From Leptospira sp. GIMC2001 (GTDB lineage: Bacteria; Spirochaetota; Leptospiria; Leptospirales; Leptospiraceae), in NCBI RefSeq assembly GCF_028462125.1, contig NZ_CP115468.1, positions 2,199,097 to 2,263,096 of the forward strand: a stretch of DNA of 64,000 nt. Reading direction: 5' to 3'. Every line of letters starts with the position of its first letter. Positions within the stretch are counted from its first letter, which is position 1. Below the pieces are notes generated by a model, which made no database searches, had not been told where the DNA came from, and saw only the letters and a program-made list of their open reading frames with translations. A program made the position numbers and the translations under genes. Below, piece after piece: positions 56,276 to 64,000 of the stretch.

Positions 56276-57267
56276 TGAATAAAGAATTACATACAGTTGA
56301 AGCCGTTAATGCTATGATTCAAGATGGAAAGAAATTGATTCTTGCGGGAAGCGAGGAATCTCTTTCCAAATTAGCAAAGGGACATTGGATTGGTGGAACA
56401 ATTCCTTATTTTATGACTGAATCAGGAGGAAGGCAATCTGAATCAGAAATATACGTTACTGAAATTCCCGATTTCGTAAAGAAGAAGGAACTTAGAACAT
56501 ACTCAGCATCATCACTAAAGGATGTTTATAAAAACTCACCACCAAATGGATTTACAATTTTGATCATTACGGCTGGTAGCAAAACTTTGGAATCTTTTGG
56601 ACTCAATGCACCGTCCTATGAAAATTTTGGAACAACTCCTTTGATTGGATGGATTGCGGGTGTTCATTTGAATGATATTGAAACTAAGCAAGCAAAGGTT
56701 TTTTTTGGAGAATCTGGAAAGGTTATGGAAGATGGAGCGGTTGCTTTCCATTGCAGTCTTCCGGATAACAAATTTGCCGACATCGGCATCATCAATATAT
56801 TCAAACAAAGCGATGGAGATACCTTAACTTTTGAGGAAGACGGATACGAATTTACAGATGTAATTATCAATGGAACAAAACGAAATTTCTACGACTACAT
56901 AGTTGAGAATCAATTGGATACAAGATTGCCGTTGGTCGCAGATTATTTTGGAGCTATGATCAATGTCAGCTTTCAGAGGTTGGATTCCGACCAAAAGAAA
57001 GTATATTTTTACGCTCCACTTGTTAAGGGCTACAATTATAAAATCGCAGCGCCAATTGATGATTATGCTGAAGAATTCAATCGAAGGATTCTCGAACAAT
57101 CAGAAATCAAAAATATCTATTTCTCCTGCAATTGTATATTGAACTATTTGCATGGTGAACTTGAAGGCAAAAAAACAAATGATTTTGCAGGTCCAATAAC
57201 ATTTGGTGAAGTCGGATACCAACTCCTGAATCAAACCCTTGTTCATATGACAATCGGTGATATTTAA
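56275..57267 (+). CDS. FIST-like protein of the DUF6976 type, 330 aa
   Basis: I start it at MNKELHTVEAV, whose ATG overlaps the stop of the small upstream gene; a start at 56230 would add 15 residues within that gene. The pattern KLAKGHWIGGTIPYFMTESGG near the N-terminus, AGVHLND, and a later ADYFGAMINVSFQRLD recall FIST-type sensory domains and a ~330-aa family that I remember as DUF6976; this recollection needs a profile search. A SCNCILNY motif near the C-terminus resembles the FIST_C segment CxGR/NC. There is no signal peptide. A role in small-molecule sensing is possible but unproven. Confidence 0.55.
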   Translation: MNKELHTVEAVNAMIQDGKKLILAGSEESLSKLAKGHWIGGTIPYFMTESGGRQSESEIYVTEIPDFVKKKELRTYSASSLKDVYKNSPPNGFTILIITAGSKTLESFGLNAPSYENFGTTPLIGWIAGVHLNDIETKQAKVFFGESGKVMEDGAVAFHCSLPDNKFADIGIINIFKQSDGDTLTFEEDGYEFTDVIINGTKRNFYDYIVENQLDTRLPLVADYFGAMINVSFQRLDSDQKKVYFYAPLVKGYNYKIAAPIDDYAEEFNRRILEQSEIKNIYFSCNCILNYLHGELEGKKTNDFAGPITFGEVGYQLLNQTLVHMTIGDI

Positions 57268-57299
57268 AATTTTTGAAAAACAACAGATGAAAAATGGTT

Positions 57300-57324
57300 A
57301 AAAAAATTGATAGATTCTATCAAT
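57300..57324 (-). terminator. Terminator downstream of the 57462-58046 lipoprotein gene
   Basis: ATTGATAG (57306-57313) pairs with CTATCAAT (57317-57324), and leftward the stem is followed by seven Ts. It lies about 140 bp after the lipoprotein stop. The rightward tail (AAAAATTT) would not terminate the 56275 gene well. Confidence 0.55.
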
Positions 57325-57461
57325 AAAAATTTATTATGCTACTTTTCGTCTGGTTGTGCAGACAACTTCTTAAACAAAGTGTTATCATGATATGATTGCC
57401 GGCATAAATTCACATCTAATCTTCACTTAATTTAGATAAATTATTTCAAGCATTGAGAAAT

Positions 57462-58046
57462 CTATTCGCCTGAAGACTTCCCTGTAATTCCAGTTTTTTC
57501 AACCTTACCATCAACAAATTTATATGTTTCATAAGTAAATAACCTTTCATCGCCTTCAGTAGGCTCTTCGCCGGTCACTTTGTGAAATTGAAAAGTCTCA
57601 TTCTCCCATTCAAAACTTAAATCACTCAGATAACTATCTTTGAAAACCAGTTTCCCTGAATGACAGTTCAGAAAAGCAATTGTTCTTGCCCCTGATCCGG
57701 TTCCAAAATCCAAAGCTGCATACTTATTGGTCTTTGAAAATTCAACACGAGATAGATCAGAAATTATGTATGGGTCATCAGGAAAAGATATTTCATTTTC
57801 AAACGAATGGGTTGCAATGGTAATTTTAGTCCCATCGGGAGACGGGATGATGGTGCAGCTGCCATCTGCACTCCGAACTGCGTCTTCTGGAAGATTACCT
57901 ATTTCATTCTTATTTGAATTCTCGCTAGGTTCGATTTTTTGATTTTCCGCAGCTGAGATTTCACTGAGGTTTTCATTCTGAACCATATCTTTACAAGATA
58001 GCAGAAGAATCATAGCGACCGTAGTTATAAATAATCTATATTTCAT
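57462..58046 (-). CDS. Lipoprotein, 194 aa, unknown function
   Basis: The precursor has the signal FITTVAMILLLSC with lipobox LLSC (Cys18), a Glu/Asn-rich linker (about 20-55), and a beta-rich C-terminal domain (CTIIPSPDGTKITIATHS, AALDFGTGSGARTIAFLNCH). Two cysteines in that domain (GSCTII and FLNCHSG) could form a disulfide. There is no family match I trust. It is monocistronic: a 523-bp gap separates it from prfC upstream, and a terminator follows. Confidence 0.75.
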   Translation of the reverse strand: MKYRLFITTVAMILLLSCKDMVQNENLSEISAAENQKIEPSENSNKNEIGNLPEDAVRSADGSCTIIPSPDGTKITIATHSFENEISFPDDPYIISDLSRVEFSKTNKYAALDFGTGSGARTIAFLNCHSGKLVFKDSYLSDLSFEWENETFQFHKVTGEEPTEGDERLFTYETYKFVDGKVEKTGITGKSSGE

Positions 58047-58243
58047 TGCCGTCTCTTTGATTTAGAATAAGCTAAACAACTTTTATTCTTGTCCACAATG
58101 ATGCTCAAATACGCAAGAAGTTTTATATATTAATTTAACAAATATTATCGAATCGTTTTGGAGAGCCAACACTAGTGGCGAATTGAAACTGTAAAGTGTT
58201 GAAATATCAGAAGCTTATTTTTACAATTGAAGAATAAACTAAA

Positions 58244-58285
58244 AATGTGTCACCTATGTGAGTGATCCAATGTGTTACCCATGTG
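58244..58285. repeat. Two 17-bp direct repeats, 25-bp period
   Basis: AATGTGTCACCTATGTG (58244-58260) and AATGTGTTACCCATGTG (58269-58285) differ at two positions. A decayed start of a third copy (AATGTGGACAT) follows near 58299. The wording resembles end repeats of IS21/IS481-type elements, but no transposase or inverted partner is present. Confidence 0.6.
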
Positions 58286-58465
58286 CCTTTCTATACAAAT
58301 GTGGACATTTTTAATGTGACATAATATACATTATGGGAAGTTGCCAATCCAGTATGTTATGACAGAAAAAATCATGATCAAATTCGTTTTCCGTAAATTA
58401 TTGATTTTTTTTCCGAAAAATAGTTCAAAAATACTCAAATAACTTCAAATAAATAGAAATATTCG

Positions 58466-58494
58466 TTGGAATAATTCATTTTTCTTCGTTAAAT
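58466..58494 (+). promoter_or_regulatory. Candidate promoter of a small RNA
   Basis: TTGGAA (58466-58471) and TTAAAT (58489-58494) are separated by exactly 17 nt, each 4 of 6 to consensus. The predicted start is about 58501. Confidence 0.4.
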
Positions 58495-58500
58495 CTTAAA

Positions 58501-58571
58501 GCAACGCCCAGTTGCGAATACACCTGATATTGATAAGCGATGGCATCTCTAAGAAGCCATCGCTTTTTTTT
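58501..58571 (+). ncRNA. Candidate small RNA of about 70 nt
   Basis: From the predicted start, the RNA would begin with the hairpin GCAAC-GCCCA-GTTGC (58501-58515), continue through a short unpaired stretch (about 58516-58534), and end in a strong intrinsic terminator. No open reading frame fits. The rightward terminator has no coding transcript upstream on this strand for more than 1 kb, and prfC on the other strand lacks a T-run here, which argues for an independent plus-strand transcript. Readthrough from 57267 is a less likely alternative. Confidence 0.4.
58535..58571 (+). terminator. Strong rightward intrinsic terminator
   Basis: The perfect 10-bp arms AAGCGATGGC (58535-58544) and GCCATCGCTT (58556-58565) are followed by a run of eight Ts (58564-58571). 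It abuts the prfC stop (58570-58572). Leftward, the stem is followed by ATCAAT, so it is a poor terminator for prfC itself. Confidence 0.8.
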
Positions 58572-60156
58572 ATACTTGGCTCGGGTGTTCCTTCAAACGG
58601 ATGTCTGGGTGATTTTTCGAGAAATAATTCATATCCCATTCCGTCTCAAATAGTAGAGCTGAGATTCCATTTTTATCAGTAGCTAGATTGACATTGGATG
58701 GAAGCTTTGCGATGTCAGAGTCAGTCACCCAACGAGAAACCTGATAAGGTAAAGGGTTCAAATTGGTCTCGACTTTGTATTCATCCGTAAGTCTTCGCTG
58801 AAATACTTCAAATTGCATCCGACCCATAGCTCCCACAATTGGGCTTCCAGATCCGATCGTTTTGGATTGGAACAAATGTAGTATTCCTTCTTCAGCAAGT
58901 TGCTCCAGTCCTTTTTTAAATCCTTTAAGAGACTGCGTATCCTTACAGGAAAGCGTTGCAAAAATTTCGGGAGCGAATACTGGAAGTGGTCGCAAATCTG
59001 GAGCCTTACCTTCGGAAAGTATATCTCCAATCTGAAAAGTCCCAGGATTGATAACTCCAATTATATCACCCGGATATGCTATATCAACTGTATTGCGATC
59101 TTGTCCAAAAAATGCAAACGAACTTGCAAGCTTAACTGGTTTATCCAGCCTATTGTGAATCGCTTGGATTCCCCGTTCAAATACACCAGAAGTAACTCGA
59201 ATAAATGCAATCCTATCTCTATGCATGCGGTTCATATTCGCTTGAACTTTGAAAACAAAAGCAGAAAAAGGAGATTCTACTGGATCCAAAAGATTTCCAT
59301 CTAACAAAGGCAGATGATCTGGAGCAGGAGCAAGATCCAAGAATTCATTTAAGAAAAGTTCAATTCCAAAATTATTTACTGCACTTCCAAAAAATACTGG
59401 AGAACACTGACCATTCAAGAACTCCTGCTTTTTAAAACCAGTGAGTCCTTCTTCGATTAGTTCGATATCTTCTCGAAATCTCTGAACAATATCTGCATCG
59501 TAGTTTTCATCTAATGTTTTGTCCATGGCGCCGGAGATTTTGAAACTAGGTTTCTTGGATCCGCTCGGTGTTTTGTCAAAAAGATACAAAGTCTTTTCTG
59601 CAAGCGAATAGACTCCTTTAAAATCAGGACCAGTTCCTAAAGGCCAGACCAATGGAATTGCATTGATGCCTAAAACTTTTTCAATCTCATCGAGTAAGAC
59701 AAACATATCCTTAGTCGGACGATCCATCTTGTTGATAAAGGTGAGGATGGGAATTCCCCTATCTCGACATACTTTAAATAATTTAATGGTCTGAGCTTCG
59801 ACACCTTTTCCTGCATCGAGAACCATCACTCCTGTATCTGCTGCCATTAGCGTACGATATGTATCTTCGGAAAAATCTTCGTGTCCAGGAGTGTCTAGCA
59901 AATTGAGAACATGATCTTTGTATTCAAATTGGAGAGCAGCCGAACTGATAGAAATTCCCCTCTCCTTTTCCATAGCCATCCAGTCAGAAGTTGCTGTTTT
60001 TCGGTCTTTTTTGGCTTTTACCATACCTGCAAGCTGGATCGCACCACCATAAAGAAGAAGCTTCTCGGTCAGAGTGGTTTTTCCAGCATCAGGATGGGCG
60101 ATAATTGCAAATGTACGACGTCTTTGAACTTCTTTTCGAAGCAGTGCAGGATTCAT
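58570..60156 (-). CDS. prfC: Peptide chain release factor 3 (GTPase)
   Basis: The 528-aa GTPase recycles class I release factors from the ribosome after peptide release. Motifs are G1 AHPDAGKTTLTEK, the RF3-specific DWMAMEKERGISISSAALQF around G2, G3 DTPGHEDFSEDTYRTL and G4 NKMDRP. The C-terminal domain keeps GAMGRMQFEVFQRRL. The length matches RF3 (about 528 aa). It diverges from the TPR/NHL/VWA gene across 124 bp. Confidence 0.96.
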   Translation of the reverse strand: MNPALLRKEVQRRRTFAIIAHPDAGKTTLTEKLLLYGGAIQLAGMVKAKKDRKTATSDWMAMEKERGISISSAALQFEYKDHVLNLLDTPGHEDFSEDTYRTLMAADTGVMVLDAGKGVEAQTIKLFKVCRDRGIPILTFINKMDRPTKDMFVLLDEIEKVLGINAIPLVWPLGTGPDFKGVYSLAEKTLYLFDKTPSGSKKPSFKISGAMDKTLDENYDADIVQRFREDIELIEEGLTGFKKQEFLNGQCSPVFFGSAVNNFGIELFLNEFLDLAPAPDHLPLLDGNLLDPVESPFSAFVFKVQANMNRMHRDRIAFIRVTSGVFERGIQAIHNRLDKPVKLASSFAFFGQDRNTVDIAYPGDIIGVINPGTFQIGDILSEGKAPDLRPLPVFAPEIFATLSCKDTQSLKGFKKGLEQLAEEGILHLFQSKTIGSGSPIVGAMGRMQFEVFQRRLTDEYKVETNLNPLPYQVSRWVTDSDIAKLPSNVNLATDKNGISALLFETEWDMNYFSKNHPDIRLKEHPSQV

Positions 60157-60280
60157 GGTTTAATTCCAATTTTTTAAAATTAAGCGCACTGTCAAGAAAG
60201 GATGTTTTTTAGGTTTTTTTCATTTTTACCGAGATTAGAAATAGATTGACACTTCAAACAAAACATAGGAGGTTGATATT

Positions 60281-62302
60281 ATGTCTCATTACAGACATGC
60301 CTGGATAGGTCTATTATGCCTTTGCCTACTCGGTCTCGACTTTCCCAAGTTGAAAACCGGTGAAGAAAGAGTTCTCAAAAATTTTCAAAATGCACTGCTT
60401 CATTATAACGCACGTGAATATTCTCTTGCAAGAGAAAAACTCTTAAACGTTCTCTCAGCAAAAGATGACTTCCCTCTTGCGCGTTTGTATTTATCCAGAA
60501 CTTTATACCAATCTGGAGAATGGCTTGAGTCCCTAAGCGAGTTGGAAGAACTCAGAAAAACGAGTCCAAAAGATTCTGTCACTGTCAATCGCATTGAACT
60601 TTTGAAAATGGAATTGGGAGGTTTTGACCTAACATCATCAGAAAAAAGTTATTACCAATCCATTCAGGGGGACGAGCATAGGGGCTTTCGTTTTCGCAAT
60701 CCTGTAGATATTAAATTAGATGAATCGGGCAACCTTTATCTTTTATCGTTTGGAACAACGAGCCTTATTAAATATGATCCGAATCTCACGCCTATTTGGA
60801 TTAGCCAAGGTGGATTTTCACGTCAGATGAAAGGTCCTGTGGCAATGGATTATTGGGACGGAAGGTTTTTCGTTGCTGACTTCCCTTCTGACTATATTTA
60901 TATATTTGATAAAAAAGGCAATTTTAAAGAAAGAATTGGTTCCACTGGTTCTGAGCTAAATCAATTTCGTGGTCCAAATGGAATCGCAATAGACCCAATT
61001 GGCAACACATATATCTCTGACATTGGCAACCAAAGAGTTGTTAAGTGGAACAAAATGCAAAAACCATTATTTGCTTTTGGACAATTTGGTCAAGGTAAGT
61101 TGAATCAGCCAGCAGGGATAGGTTGGTTCAAAAACGAAATCTATGTGATCGAAAAATCAAATCCTCGAATTCTAGTCTATGACGAAGAAGGGAATTATCT
61201 AAGATCCCTAAATTCCAAATATTTCAAAAAACCTCGATCTTTAGAATTTATCCAAGATAAGATTTATATTTCGGATGAAATATCTGGGCTAATCGAATTC
61301 AATCCAAAAACTACTTCTTATAAAACTATGGATAAATTTAAAGATTTATCTGGAAAATACAGAAATATTGATCGGATATTTGCAGCAAGACAAGACAGAT
61401 ATGGTTATTTATATACTACGGACTTCAACCGTCATCGAATAGATCTTTTTGCCCCCATTAACTTCCGTTTGAGTAATTTAAATTTAGAAATTGAAAAAAT
61501 TGATACTAGTCGGTTTCCCAATATAACTCTTTTTCTAAATCTTAAGAATCGCAGAGGTCAAAGTATTAGAGGACTCAAAAGAGAAGATTTTGCGATGATT
61601 GAGAATGCAAATGATAAGAGTCTTTTTGAATTAAAAAATGCACAAAACTGGAACAATCGAATTACAGTGTCGATGGTTTTTGAGAATTCCGATTCTGTAA
61701 TTGATGGTCATAAACGATTTCAATCTTGGATGCAGCCATTTTTTGACAAGATGACAAGAGAGGATAGAATAGAACTGATTCGAGCTGATCAAGATTCAAC
61801 AAAAATACTTCCTTTTACAGTGTCCGAACGCAATCTATTCAAATCGATCCGAACATCTACTCCCCAAGAAAATTTCCATACTGGAAAATCAATCTACTTG
61901 AGTATCGGCAATCTCAGCAAAGAGTTGGGTCCCCGAGCAATTGTAATTTTCACATCAGGTAAGAACTCTTTATCAACAAAGCAATATCCTCTCCAAAAAA
62001 TCATACAGTATGCTAGAGCTCAGTCTATTCAAATATATCCAATCACTCTGGAAAAGCCAGATAGCGCGGATGAATCATGGAATTTTCTTGCAGAAGGAAG
62101 TGGTGGCAAATTATTCTCACTCGATGAAGTCATTGAGGAAGATTTATACGATCTAATTAAATCCCATATGGACGAAAGATATTTTCTTTCCTATTCAACA
62201 GAAACGAAATCATCTATTACTGGAAGATGGATTCCGCTTGAACTAACAGTAAAATATCGGGACTTCGGTGGAAAAACAGAAGGAGGGTATTTTGTTCCCT
62301 AG
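60281..62302 (+). CDS. TPR / NHL-propeller / VWA-like exported protein
   Basis: The 673-aa protein has an N-terminal hydrophobic signal (WIGLLCLCLLGLDF), a TPR-like region (about 30-110), a six-bladed NHL propeller (about 140-390, with FRNPVDIKLDESGNLYLL, FRGPNGIAIDPIGNTYISD and DRYGYLYTTDFNRHRI), and a C-terminal VWA-like domain (about 420-660). Its metal motif reads VFENSDS, so the first Asp of DxSxS is Glu. It is probably a periplasmic or surface binding protein. GGAGG lies 9 nt upstream of the ATG. The next gene overlaps it by 11 nt, starting at TTG. Confidence 0.8.
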   Translation: MSHYRHAWIGLLCLCLLGLDFPKLKTGEERVLKNFQNALLHYNAREYSLAREKLLNVLSAKDDFPLARLYLSRTLYQSGEWLESLSELEELRKTSPKDSVTVNRIELLKMELGGFDLTSSEKSYYQSIQGDEHRGFRFRNPVDIKLDESGNLYLLSFGTTSLIKYDPNLTPIWISQGGFSRQMKGPVAMDYWDGRFFVADFPSDYIYIFDKKGNFKERIGSTGSELNQFRGPNGIAIDPIGNTYISDIGNQRVVKWNKMQKPLFAFGQFGQGKLNQPAGIGWFKNEIYVIEKSNPRILVYDEEGNYLRSLNSKYFKKPRSLEFIQDKIYISDEISGLIEFNPKTTSYKTMDKFKDLSGKYRNIDRIFAARQDRYGYLYTTDFNRHRIDLFAPINFRLSNLNLEIEKIDTSRFPNITLFLNLKNRRGQSIRGLKREDFAMIENANDKSLFELKNAQNWNNRITVSMVFENSDSVIDGHKRFQSWMQPFFDKMTREDRIELIRADQDSTKILPFTVSERNLFKSIRTSTPQENFHTGKSIYLSIGNLSKELGPRAIVIFTSGKNSLSTKQYPLQKIIQYARAQSIQIYPITLEKPDSADESWNFLAEGSGGKLFSLDEVIEEDLYDLIKSHMDERYFLSYSTETKSSITGRWIPLELTVKYRDFGGKTEGGYFVP

Positions 62303-64000
62303 TAAACACTTACAGTTGTTGATTGGTATTTTATTTTTTGCGGTTGTGGATTTCGGAATTCAATCTAAAGAGACAATAGAAGAAATCAAAGCAGGCAATC
62401 AATACTACGAAGAAAAAAATTATAAAAGAGCATTATCACATTTTATTGTAGCAAAAAATCAAAATCCAAATTCCACTCAAGCACTCATTGGTTATGGCAA
62501 AACTTCCCTTGCTCTAGGTTCCGCTTCTGATGCAAGATCAGCATTCAGTCGAGTATTAGAAATCAGTACGAACAATACGGAAGCTATAGCAGGCATCGGT
62601 CGAGTATTGGTTATGGAAGGTAAAAACCAAGAATCCAGAGATTATCTGGAAATGGCTCTCAAATCCAAACGTGATGATCCAATCCTTACTCTTTCATTGG
62701 TTGAAACATTAGAAGCAATGGGTAAACCGGAACTTGCAGTTTACAAACTGGATCAGATAAGACCAAAAATTATTTGGGATCTTCCCTTGATGAAGAAATT
62801 AGCAAGTCTATATATTAATATTGAAGATTCAGCTAAGGCTCTAAAAATTGCTGATGAAATTATTGAAAAACATCCTGATATTGATTTCGGTTATACCATA
62901 CGAGGACAAGCTTACTCTCTTGATGCTTATAAAACCAAAACCGATTCAGATAAATCGATAGAGCAATTTGAAAGTGCAATTAAAGAATTCGATACAGCTC
63001 TAACAATTAGACCAGGCGACGAAAATGCGAATTTCTGGAAGGCAAAGCTTTTAGCTTGGAAACAAGGAGAATCAAGAAAAGAAGCCCTACAGATATTCCA
63101 AAAACTTTATTCGAAATATCCGAATAATATGGAATATGCATACTTAGTTGCATCTCTGATATCAGAAAAAAATCGACCAAACGAAGATGAAATTCGACTC
63201 GCAACGCTTGCGTATAAATCCATTTTAGAATTTGACGATCTAGATGAGATCGCAAGGTATTCTGCGGAGTCGTTTCTTATTCGCAATGTTCCCGAAGATG
63301 CAACTCTTCGTAGACAGCTTGGCAACTATAGATTGGAAAGATTTCAATCTGAGAAAAATGCACTTCATTATGAGACTTCCCTTTTCCACCTTTATAGAGC
63401 TCGAGAGCTTTCGCCAAGAGATATCAAAACACAAAACTTCCTTGTTGAAACCTATAAGAAAAATAATGATATTCCTGCATTCATCAATCAACTCGTCTAT
63501 CTGAGCAAGGAAGATCCAAAGGATTTTAAAATCCAAAATAAACTGGAATATGCTGTCAATGCTGCAAAAAATTCTTTAGAATACAAAGAAGGATACCTTC
63601 TACCTGAAGGATCTGGATTTAAATTTCAGGACCCAACTTCCAGTCCTAAACTATTATTATTGGATCCAAAGATGGATTTTAGTTTTGGAAGCAAAATCAA
63701 TTTCCCAACCGAAATCACTTCGGCACTTTTGCTAAGTTTGCAAAATAAAAAGGGAATACGATTGGCAAATGATTCTGAAAATACAGAAGTTCGAGAAAAT
63801 ATAAGAAAATCAAATGGGAAATCCTACAATCCTTATAACAATAGTTATAGCTTTGAACCAAATGATAATCCATATTTTCCTGATACAATTCGCTATATTG
63901 CTTATGGTATTGCTCGAGACGATGATAAATCCATTCAAATAGAATACAAAGTTTACGATAGGAAAACTGCAAAAGAAACGGATCGAATCCTTATACGAGG
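62292..64000 (+). CDS. Exported TPR-repeat protein (3' end outside window)
   Basis: The frame is open from the TTG at 62292, with AGGAGG at 62281-62286, to the window end (569 codons so far). A signal-like N-terminus (LQLLIGILFFAVVDFG) is followed by many TPR units (for example AGNQYYEEKNYKRALSHFIV, LTLSLVETLEAMGKPELAVY and PNNMEYAYLVASLI). From about 455 there is a non-TPR domain (LDPKMDFSFGSKINFPTEIT) that recalls FlgO/CsgG-type beta-rich domains, with low confidence. It overlaps the TPR/NHL/VWA gene by 11 nt and is surely co-translated with it. Confidence 0.75.
   Translation, partial: MFPSKHLQLLIGILFFAVVDFGIQSKETIEEIKAGNQYYEEKNYKRALSHFIVAKNQNPNSTQALIGYGKTSLALGSASDARSAFSRVLEISTNNTEAIAGIGRVLVMEGKNQESRDYLEMALKSKRDDPILTLSLVETLEAMGKPELAVYKLDQIRPKIIWDLPLMKKLASLYINIEDSAKALKIADEIIEKHPDIDFGYTIRGQAYSLDAYKTKTDSDKSIEQFESAIKEFDTALTIRPGDENANFWKAKLLAWKQGESRKEALQIFQKLYSKYPNNMEYAYLVASLISEKNRPNEDEIRLATLAYKSILEFDDLDEIARYSAESFLIRNVPEDATLRRQLGNYRLERFQSEKNALHYETSLFHLYRARELSPRDIKTQNFLVETYKKNNDIPAFINQLVYLSKEDPKDFKIQNKLEYAVNAAKNSLEYKEGYLLPEGSGFKFQDPTSSPKLLLLDPKMDFSFGSKINFPTEITSALLLSLQNKKGIRLANDSENTEVRENIRKSNGKSYNPYNNSYSFEPNDNPYFPDTIRYIAYGIARDDDKSIQIEYKVYDRKTAKETDRILIR

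Larger units (their letters stand above)
58047..58569. other. 523-bp AT-rich intergenic region between prfC and a lipoprotein gene
   Basis: No coding frame is convincing. The region holds a pair of 17-bp direct repeats (58244-58285), a small palindrome CATAAT-ATAC-ATTATG (58320-58335), and at its right end a candidate promoter, small RNA and terminator (58466-58571) on the plus strand. Confidence 0.6.

Noticed and set aside
60246..60251. A perfect TTGACA upstream of the TPR/NHL/VWA gene
   Set aside because: No TATAAT-like hexamer lies 15-19 nt downstream; the ribosome-binding site occupies that place.

Overview
The window is AT-rich chromosomal DNA of a spirochaete, most probably a Leptospira species. 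The evidence is gene content and style: lipoproteins with loose spirochaetal lipoboxes, stand-alone MORN and TPR exported proteins, hybrid receiver-kinases, partner-switching (SpoIIE phosphatase / STAS) parts, an LptD-type outer-membrane assembly protein, a type B succinate dehydrogenase, frequent TTG starts, and short strand-alternating operons joined by ATGA, TAATG or TTGA overlaps. I see no rRNA, tRNA, CRISPR array, intact insertion sequence or prophage. It reads as core chromosome with two AT-rich gaps (55426-56026 and 58047-58569).

Layout. 1-3599: end of an unknown gene, lspA, then a leftward pair (unknown 632-aa protein and a nitrilase-fold pseudoenzyme). 3700-5702: MoxR-type AAA ATPase with a VWA partner. 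5715-13426: signalling block with a SpoIIE-type phosphatase, a STAS protein, a frame-broken PAS-GGDEF-EAL protein and an M48 lipoprotein protease. 13547-24180: MORN lipoprotein, receiver-kinase, lptD, polyprenyl-phosphate sugar transferase, gatC-gatA, hisF and a Na+/solute symporter. 24160-29452 (leftward): folD, an esterase-like pseudoenzyme, cysS, a TrmH-family methyltransferase and a lipase. 29563-31690: asnS and a TPR gene whose ribosome-binding site lies in a hairpin. 31671-39419 (leftward): membrane protein, coiled-coil protein, SurA-like lipoprotein, tandem-HTH regulator, NSS transporter with a 31-codon membrane partner, dinG-like helicase, exported protein. 39441-40646: STAS protein and CTP-dependent lipid kinase family protein. 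40629-47971 (leftward): eno, ftsB-like, clpP, YheT-like hydrolase, tldD, tldE, a DUF4416 protein and a lipoprotein. 48110-51911: lepA, a PLP enzyme and a glycosyltransferase. 52042-55425 (leftward): sdhC-sdhA-sdhB. 56027-57267: small protein plus a FIST-like protein. 57462-60156 (leftward): prfC and a lipoprotein. 60281-64000: TPR/NHL/VWA protein and a TPR protein cut by the window end.

How the genes fit together. Translation and protein quality control are prominent (gatCA, cysS, asnS, TrmH-like, lepA, prfC, clpP, tldDE, M48). So are envelope functions (lspA, lptD, sugar transferase, lipid kinase, SurA-like lipoprotein, ftsB-like) and signalling (SpoIIE phosphatase, two STAS proteins, c-di-GMP protein, receiver-kinase, tandem HTH). 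The most notable new-looking items are: a 12-bp hairpin that hides a Shine-Dalgarno sequence behind a near copy of the 16S rRNA 3' end (30853-30898); an overlooked 31-aa membrane protein between an NSS transporter and dinG (34537-34632); a candidate ~70-nt small RNA with promoter and terminator (58466-58571); a T7-tract frameshift splitting a c-di-GMP protein (11771-11777); and several enzymes that have lost catalytic residues.
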